64,000 nt of DNA from Budorcas taxicolor (Eukaryota > Chordata > Mammalia > Artiodactyla > Bovidae). Each line of letters starts with the position of its first letter. Position 1 is the stretch's first letter. The notes below the pieces were generated by a model. It was given only the letters and a program-made list of their open reading frames with translations. It searched no databases and was not told the origin of the DNA. The position numbers and the translations under genes were made by a program. Where the stretch lies: the NCBI RefSeq assembly GCF_023091745.1, contig NC_068934.1:20662434-20726433 (forward strand). The letters are read 5' to 3'. Below, piece after piece: positions 57,405 to 64,000 of the stretch.

Positions 57405-58205
57405 AACTAAATCTTTTTAATATAAAAATTGAAGTATAATTGGCTTACAATATTAGTTTAAGGTGTACAACAGAGTAATTTGAAATTTTTATTGAATATA
57501 CTCCATACAATGTTATTATAAAATATTGACTATATTTCCTGTGTTGCACATTACATCCTTGTAATCTACTTATTTCGTATCTGCTGCTGCTGCTGATGCT
57601 GCTAAGTCGCTTCAGTCGTGTCCGACTCTGGGCGACCCCATAGACAGCAGCCCACCAGGCTCCCCCAGCCCTGGGATTCTCTAGGCAAGACCACTGGAGT
57701 GGGTTGCCATTTCCTTCTCCAATGCATGAAAGTGAAAAGTGAAAGTGAAGCCACTCAGTCCTGTCCGACTCCTAGCGACCCCATGGACCGCAGCCCACCA
57801 GGCTCCTCCGTCCATGGGATTTTCCAGGCAAGAGGACTGGCGTGGGGGGCCATTTCATATCTAATAGTTTGTAATTCTTACCTCTTGCCCTTCACCTATT
57901 TTTCCCTCTCCTACTCCTGTTTTATACTCTGTATCTTGGAGTCTGTTTTCTATTTTGCTATATTTTCGTTGTTTCATGTTTAGATTCCACCTATCAGTGA
58001 AACCATATAGTATTTGCTATTCTGTGTCTGACTTATTTCACTAGGCATAACCTCCTCCAGGACCATCCATGTTGTTGCAAAATTTGTTTTTTCTTTTTTT
58101 GGCTGAGTAAAACCCCATTGTATGTACATACCACATCTTCTTTATCCTTTTCTCTGCTAATGGAAACAAGTTGTTTCCATATTCTGACTGTTGTGAATAT
58201 GCTGC
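57405..58205 (-). mobile_element. L1 3' part, antisense (one half of an inverted L1), split by Bov-A2
   Basis: Antisense 3' UTR and ORF2 end: 'attggcttacaatattagtt', 'aaggtgtacaacagagtaat', then a Bov-A2 at 57583-57851, then 'tctgttttctattttgctat', 'acttatttcactaggcataa', 'accatccatgttgttgcaaa' and 'aaccccattgtatgtacat'. At about 58205 the orientation flips to plus (next entry). Confidence 0.85.
57583..57851 (-). mobile_element. Bov-A2 SINE dimer, antisense, nested in L1
   Basis: Flanks 'atttcgtatct' (57572-57582) and 'atttcatatct' (57852-57862) differ at one base. The inverted tail has GCT units with one GAT. Two Bov-A units follow, joined by 'atgcatgaaagtgaaaagtg'. Confidence 0.94.
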
Positions 58206-58505
58206 TATGTCCAGTAAAGGGTTAGTATTCAAAATATATAAGTAACTCATATAATAAAAACAAAACCCAATTAAAAATGGGCAGAGCACCCGAATAGGCA
58301 TTTTTCAAGGAAGACATATGAATGGCCAACAGGCACAGGAAAAGATGCTCAACATCACTAATTATTAGGGTAGTGAAAATCAAAACCACAACAGCGTATC
58401 ACTTCACATCTGTCAGAACGGCTATTATCAGAAAGACAAGAAATAACATGTTGGTGAGGATGTGGAAAAAAGGCCTCATGCACTGTTGGTGGGAATATAA
58501 ATTAA
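58206..58505 (+). mobile_element. L1 ORF2 segment in reverse to its other half (5' inversion)
   Basis: Plus-strand L1 ORF2: 'aagggttagtattcaaaata', 'aagacatatgaatggccaac', 'gatgctcaacatcactaatt', 'cttcacatctgtcagaacgg' and 'gcactgttggtgggaatata'. In L1 order this lies just upstream of where the antisense part (to 58205) begins, so the two form one insertion with an inverted 5' segment. Confidence 0.85.
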
Positions 58506-58584
58506 AAATTTTAATGTATCTTTCTCTTAGACTATTAACAAGCTACATTATACCAATATTAATATTAACATTGTATTTTCATTA

Positions 58585-59412
58585 CTGTTGTTCAGTTGCT
58601 AAGTTGTGTCAGACTCTTTTCAAACTCATGTACCACAGCATGACAGGCTTCCTTGTCTTTCGCTATCTCCCCAAATTTGCTCAAACTCGTGTCCATTGAG
58701 TCAATGATACCATTCAACCATCTCATCCCCTGTCGTCCCTTTCTTCTCTTGCCCTCAATGTTTCCCAGCATCCGGGTCTTTTCCAATGAGTTGGCTCTTT
58801 GCATCAGGTGGCCAAAGTGTTAGAGCTTTAGCTTCAGCATCAGTCCTTCTAATGAATATTCAGCATTGATTTCCTTTAGAATTGACTGGTTTGATCTCTT
58901 TATAGTGCAAGGGACTCTCAAGTCTTCTCCAACACCATAGTTCAAAAGCATCAGTTCATCGGCACTCAGCCTTCTTTATGATCCAAGTCTTAATATCTAT
59001 CCATGACAACTATAAAAAACATATCTTTGACTATACAGATGTTAGTCAGCAAAGTGATATCTCTGCTTTTTAATACACTGTCTAGGTTGGTCATAGCTTT
59101 TCTTCCAAGGTACAAGTATCTTAATCTTGTGGGTGCAGTCATGTGTACAGTGCTTTTGGAACCCAAGAAAACAAAATCTGCCACTGTCTCTACTTTTTCC
59201 CCATCTATTTGCTATGAAGTGATGGGACTGGATTCTATGATCTTAGTTTTTTGAATGCTGAGTTTTAAGCCAGCTTTTTCACTCTCCTCTTTCACCTTCA
59301 CCAAAGGGCTCTTTAGTTCCTCTTCACTTTCTGCCATTAAAGTGGCATCATCTGCATATCTGAGGTTGCTGATATTTCTCCTAGCAGTCTTGATTCCAGT
59401 TTGTGAGTCATA
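58585..59412 (-). mobile_element. BovB, antisense, older copy
   Basis: Runs from the inverted tail 'gttgttcagttgctaagttg' to 'gcagtcttgattccagtttg'. The RT end carries YADD on the minus strand (within 59347-59358). Frames at 59212-59427 and 58592-58804 (minus) are its remnants. The recurrent CpG codon still reads CGA here. Confidence 0.93.
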
Positions 59413-59424
59413 CTTCAGTTTAAA

Positions 59425-60235
59425 CATTTTTTAAAAATTTACCATTGTGTCTTCTCTGACTAATGAGTGATTTTAAAGTATTTACTTATAAACAAAGAAT
59501 ATATATTTTTGTTAGACCGTAGCATAATGGTAAATACAATGCTTGGCAGGTTAACTTATAGTTGAAAACAATGTGTATTCTCTAATTGTTGGGTGAAGTG
59601 GTCAATGTTTGCTTATTGAATTAATTTTCTATTTTTACTTAGTTAAGTGAATTAATTAAAACTTAAATAAGTAAAAATTAATAGAATATTGTATTTTTGA
59701 TTGTATTTTTTAAAGTGTACATGTTTCTTGACTTTTTTTCTCTGATTAACCTATTACACACTTGATTCACGCATGTGTGTCACTCAACCAGGTCCTACTC
59801 TGAAACCCCATGGACTGTAGCCTGCCAGACTCCACTCTCCATGGGCTTTTCCCAAGCAAGGATATTTGAGTGGGTTGCCATTTCCTTCTCCAGGGATCTT
59901 CCTGACCTAAGGATCAAACCCACATCCCCTGTGTCTCCCTGCATTGGCAGACAGATTCTTTACCACTGAGCCACCTGGGAAGCCCCACTTGACTCATGAG
60001 TAGTATCTTAAACTCTAACGACCATTCTGCTTTTATAACTTATAAAGGTAGTATTAGCTTCACAGATGTTTGGAACTATTACATCACTCTTGAAATGCAT
60101 ATTTTCATATTAAATAAGGATTCTGTTAATAATGGTTTCTGTCAAATATAATTTTGTCTGGTATTAATTTACTTACAACAACCTCATTTTATTTAGTGTT
60201 TCCTGATATATTTATAATTTTTTTTTTATTTTAAA
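59425..60235 (-). mobile_element. Old L1 ORF2, antisense, interrupted by a Bov-tA
   Basis: Faint antisense L1 lines on both sides of the SINE: 'aacaatgtgtattctctaat', 'gttgggtgaagtggtcaatg' before it, and 'aatataattttgtctggtat' and 'tttagtgtttcctgatatat' after it. Very diverged. Confidence 0.6.
59775..59987 (-). mobile_element. Bov-tA SINE, antisense
   Basis: 'cccatggactgtagcctgcc', 'gagtgggttgccatttcctt', 'taaggatcaaacccacatcc' and 'gagccacctgggaagcccc'. It is inserted in the old L1. Confidence 0.93.
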
Positions 60236-60238
60236 AGT

Positions 60239-60617
60239 TGTGAGAGTTGAACTATAAAGAAAGCTGAGTGCTGAAGAATTGATTCTTTTGAACTGTGGTG
60301 CTGGAGAAGACTCTTGAGAGTTCCTTGGACTGCAAGGAGATCCAACCAGTCAATTCTAAAGGAAATCAGTTTTGAATATTCATTGGAAGGACTGATGGTG
60401 AAGCTGAAACTTCAATACTTTGGCCACCTGATGCTGGGAAAGATTGAAGGCAGAATGAGAAGGGGATGACAGAGAAGAAATGCTTGGATGGCATAACCGA
60501 CTCAATGGACATGAGTTTGGGTAAATTCCAGGAGTTGGAGTTGGACAGGGAAGCCTGGAGTGCTGCAGTCCATGGGGTCACAAAGAGTCAGACACGACTG
60601 AGTGACTGAACTGAACT
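60239..60617 (+). mobile_element. BovB 3' end
   Basis: 'gagagttgaactataaagaa' to 'gagtgactgaactgaacta'. About 30 bases are missing after 'tttggccacctgatg'. The recurrent CpG codon is TGA at 60272-60274. Confidence 0.93.
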
Positions 60618-60730
60618 ATGTTGAGTACTTATACCACATATTAATATTTTTAAATATAGTTGACATTATTCTAGATATATTAAATGGACATTTTAGTCTA
60701 TTTGCATCCATTGTAATAACGTGTTTAATA

Positions 60731-60940
60731 GCGCTAGTGGTAAAGAACCTGCCTGCCAGTGTAAAAGATTTAAGAGATACAGGTTTGATCCCTGGGTCAG
60801 GAAGCTCCCTTGGAGGAGGAAATGGCAACCCACTCCAGAGGTCTTGCCTAGAGAATCCCATGGACAGAGGAACCTGGTGGGCTACAGTCCATAGCGTCAC
60901 AAAGAGTCGGACATGACTGAAGTGACTTAGCACATAGCAC
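60731..60940 (+). mobile_element. Bov-tA SINE, sense
   Basis: Starts within the head at 'gcgctagtggtaaagaacct'. The B-box line is 'ggtttgatccctgggtcagg'. The body ends 'gacatgactgaagtgactta' with 'gcacatagcacata' as tail. Confidence 0.93.
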
Positions 60941-61779
60941 ATACTATGCTAATACTTACTTTAAAGGCTTCAAAGTCTCAGGGGAGACATTATGATTATC
61001 ACCATCACTACATTTTTGTAACTCAGAAACTGCAGAAGCAGAAAGTTTTCCTTCGATGTTCTTTTTATTCTCAGCCTTAACTTTGACTGTGGGTATAATT
61101 CCTTTGAGTATCCCAGCTTCATTCAAGGGCTTATGTTTAGCTGCTGGGCCCCAGCTCTAGAATATCTATGTGTCAGTTAATCCTGCATGTGGCATTTGCC
61201 CTTAGGATACTCTTGACTTCAGGTTCATTTAATAATTTTGTTTCAATTGTTCATCTACACTTGGGAATTGATTTTCTCTCTCTCTCGAATTTGAAAAGCA
61301 ACTAAAATAATATGCATTTTAATTTATGAAAAATCTACATGCACTGAGCAGAACAATTCTACTGAATATATAATTCATCACATGGTCAGAAGTGGAATCC
61401 CACCTGCTACTGCTTCACTTCTCTTTGACATCGTACCCATAACCTCTGCCCTGGAAAACGACCCTTCCCAACAGTGCCACATGCTGCACCATTCTCATCG
61501 AACTTAAGGACACATGATGGCATATTAAACCCAATGCTACATTTTGCAATGAATAACTGGTGTAACTCTATTTATTATCAACCTGCAGAACAGTTGAGCC
61601 TTTTGGTTACTGTTGCACTGACATTTTGGTTAGCAAATGTATGGCTCTTGATGCTATTAACCAGGTTTATTAAAAGGACATAGAATGAGACTTGACCCAA
61701 ATATCAGGTCTTTAGAAATATGTTTTCTCTGTTGTCATTCATTTAGTACATTTGTAGGCCTGGCAAAATTAGTAATGCT
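60941..61779. other. Unassigned sequence
   Basis: No repeat or exon I can support. The 69-codon frame at 61474-61683 has a hydrophobic end but no initiation, splice or family sign. Confidence 0.35.
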
Positions 61780-61985
61780 CTGGTCTTAACCTTGACTGTA
61801 CATATGAATCATTTGTGGATCTTTTTTTTAAAAAATACAATTGTTAAACCCCATCTCCAAATATTCTAAGTAAATTTTTCAGGAGTAGAGCCCAGAAATT
61901 CCCTAGAGATTTTAAGGGAGAGACCTAGTGTACATAATTTTAAAAGGCTTCATGAGTAATTCTATTTTCAGACAGGACTAAAAAT
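61780..61985 (+). mobile_element. MER5-type hAT MITE, diverged
   Basis: 'cttaaccttgactgtacata' and 'gaatcatttgtggatcttt' near one end, 'gagcccagaaattccctaga' in the middle and 'aaggcttcatgagtaattct' near the other show the near-palindromic MER5 layout. Confidence 0.55.
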
Positions 61986-62522
61986 TACTAATTTAAGCAA
62001 TGCACCTAGGACTTGGATTACGGATTTAGATAATTGTTAAAATTGCTTCCTAATCTTGTACATTATGATTTTCTCCAACCCTTATTAGAGAGCTTTATAT
62101 TTTGAATAAAGAGCAGAATAAGAGATACCATAGTATCAGAAAGCCACTGGGTCTCTTTCAAACATTTCCTATAGGAAGCTGTGCCCCTTTCTAGGAGGCT
62201 GCTCTTACAGAGCATGCTGATATTTGTCCTGAACTGGAAGAAACCTTATTCTGACTTAAGCCCAAGTGTGGGAAGCATAGAGTTTGTAAGAAGAAAGGGT
62301 TGAAAAGGATAAGAATGAAAGGTACCAACTGGATTTTAAAAAATGTATTAAGACAACAGTGTACAGATATGGGGCCTTTAAGACTTTGCTTCGTGAAAAG
62401 ACTGCTCTTTAAATACAATCTGAGAAAAAATAAAAATCGCTCCTTTTCTTTCCCCATATATACAAGGTGCTGTTACATGAAATTAAGAAATAATGGTCAT
62501 TTTCATGAAGCTATCAGCGTAT
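61986..62522. other. Unassigned sequence
   Basis: Nothing named in about 540 bases. Overlapping frames on both strands (62191-62457 minus, 62300-62572 plus) look accidental; the plus one runs into BovB. Confidence 0.4.
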
Positions 62523-62855
62523 TGAACTGCAGGAAGATCCAACCAGTCAATCCTAAGGGAAATCAACCCTGAATATTCATTGGAAGGACTGACACTGAAA
62601 CTGAAGCACCAATACTTTGGTCACCTGGTACGCAGAGTAGACTCATTGGAAAAGACCGTGATGCTGGAAAAGACTGAAGACAAAAGGAAAAGGAGGCAGC
62701 AAAGGATGAGATGGTAAGATAGCATCACTGACTCAACATAGGACATGAATCTGAGCAAACTCTGGGAGACAGTGAAGGACAGAGGAGACTTGCATGCTGT
62801 AGTCCATGAGGCTACAAAGAGACAGATACGACTTAGCAACTGAACAACAACAACA
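62523..62855 (+). mobile_element. BovB 3' end, older type
   Basis: 'gaactgcaggaagatccaac' to 'cttagcaactgaacaacaac'. It has many substitutions and an AAC-rich tail like the copy at 26860, suggesting the same older subfamily. Confidence 0.92.
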
Positions 62856-63065
62856 AATCAGCATTATTAAAAAGGGACAGGGAACAATTTTTCTTTTCTC
62901 TCTGTGGCAAAATATGACAGGAGCCAGACACCATGGTCTTTGAGCCAAAAATCAATGGAGGATTTATGAGAACAGTCATGTCCATAAATGTTCTAATTAG
63001 ATTACTAGGCTGTGTCATCAGCATCAAGAAAAAGAATTAAGCCTCATTCCCATTATGTTCTACCT

Positions 63066-63965
63066 CAGTTCAGTTCAGTTCAGTCGCTCAGTCGTGTCTG
63101 ACTCTTTGTGACCCCATGGATCGCAGCACGCCAGGCCTCCCCATCCATCACCAACTCGCGGAGTTCACTCAGACTCACGTCCATCCAGTCAGTGATGCCA
63201 CCCAGCCATCTCATCCTCTGTCGTCCCCTTCTCCTCCTGCCCCCAATCCCTCCCAGCATCAGAGTCTTTTCCAATGAGTCAACTCTTCATATGAGGTGGC
63301 CAAAGTATTGGAGTTTCAGCTTCAGCATCATTCCTTCCAAGGAAATCCCAGGGCTGATCTCCTTCAGAATGGACTGGTTGGATCTCCTTGCAGTCCAAGG
63401 GACTCTCAAGAGTCTTCTCCAACACCACACTTCAAAAGCATCAATTCTTCAGCGCTCAGCTTTCTTCACAGTCCAACTCTCACATCCATACATGACCACT
63501 GGAAAAACCATAGCCCTGACTAGACGGACCTTTGTTGGCAAAGTAATGTCTCTGCTTTTCAGTATGCTATCTAGGTTGGTCATAACTTTTCTTCCAACGA
63601 GTAAGCGTCTTTTAATTTCATGGCTGCAGTCACCATCTGCAGTGATTTTGGAGCCCAAAAAAATAAAGTCAGCCACTGTTTCCACTGTTTCCCCATCTAT
63701 TTGCCATGAAGTGATGGGCCCAGATGCTATGATCTTCGTTTTCTGAATGTTGAGCTTGAAGCCAACTTTTTCACTCTCCTCTTTCACTTTCATCAAGAGG
63801 CTTTTTAGTTCCTCTTCACTTTCTGCCATAAGGGTGGTGTCATCTGCATATCTGAGGTTATTGATATTTCTCCCGGCAATATTGATTCCAGCTTTTGCTT
63901 CTTCCAGCCCAGCGTTTCTCATGATGTACTCTGCATATAAGTTAAATAAGCAGGGTGACAATATA
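63066..63965 (-). mobile_element. BovB, antisense, young copy
   Basis: Flanked by 'ttctacct' at 63058-63065 and 63966-63973, a short TSD that may extend with one mismatch. It runs from 'cagttcagttcagttcagtc' (inverted tail) to 'aagcagggtgacaatata'. It is close to the consensus throughout. Confidence 0.95.
63449..63961 (-). pseudogene. BovB RT fragment, open but truncated
   Basis: On the minus strand, 170 codons stay open from the RT palm (SPCLFNLYAEYIMRNAG) past an intact YADD (63839-63850) to MYGCESWTVKKAER. They end at a TGA (63449-63451) where the family has Arg CGA. It lacks the endonuclease and the N-terminal half of the RT, so it is inactive. Confidence 0.9.
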
Positions 63966-64000
63966 TTCTACCTAACTCACTACAATTTTGATTTCCTTCT

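Overview
This is nuclear DNA of a ruminant, most likely a pecoran such as cattle, sheep, goat or deer. The evidence is the dense mix of BovB (RTE-clade) LINEs, tRNA-Glu-derived Bov-tA SINEs and Bov-A2 dimers with (AGC)n tails, over an older mammalian layer of L1, MIR, L2, MLT1 LTRs and MER5-type hAT MITEs. The sequence is AT-rich and reads as intergenic or deep intronic. I cannot tell which ruminant it is. Repeat family names come from remembered consensus sequences, so family is safer than subfamily and edges are usually good to about 10-20 bases. Where a target-site duplication (TSD) is visible the edge is exact. | Layout: 1-11 kb holds a 5'-truncated BovB, Bov-tA SINEs, old L1 ends and an MLT1 LTR, with a 2.8-kb stretch (4.5-7.3 kb) I cannot assign. 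11.9-13.2 kb is a fairly young ruminant L1 3' end. 15.1-18.0 kb is the longest BovB, keeping parts of both its endonuclease and reverse transcriptase (RT). 18.5-26 kb is mostly old L1, including an L1-born minisatellite at 25.4 kb. 32.0-33.1 kb is the best-preserved BovB reading frame, broken by one stop codon. 35.5-35.8 kb is a GC- and CpG-rich island containing an antisense fragment of 18S rRNA. 37.9-44.0 kb is a BovB cluster with an internal inversion, a repeated RT segment and two insertions into older MIRs. 47.3-50.1 kb carries two solo retroviral LTRs. 51-64 kb is BovB, Bov-A, L1 and L2, including an L1 with a twin-priming inversion, and ends in a young BovB on the minus strand. | Genes: no complete protein-coding gene is visible. 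Three minus-strand intervals (14722-14784, 23002-23064, 41430-41589) look like coding exons, with splice signals and an open frame. The first two are both 63 bases, both in phase 0, and join into one charged, helix-prone peptide. They may belong to a minus-strand gene whose introns make up most of the window. I do not recognise the protein, and chance pseudo-exons remain possible. | I found no new biological system. The most useful items are the 18S rRNA fragment, the possible minus-strand exons, the L1-derived minisatellite, the rearranged BovB and L1 copies, and a recurrently mutated CpG codon across BovB copies.
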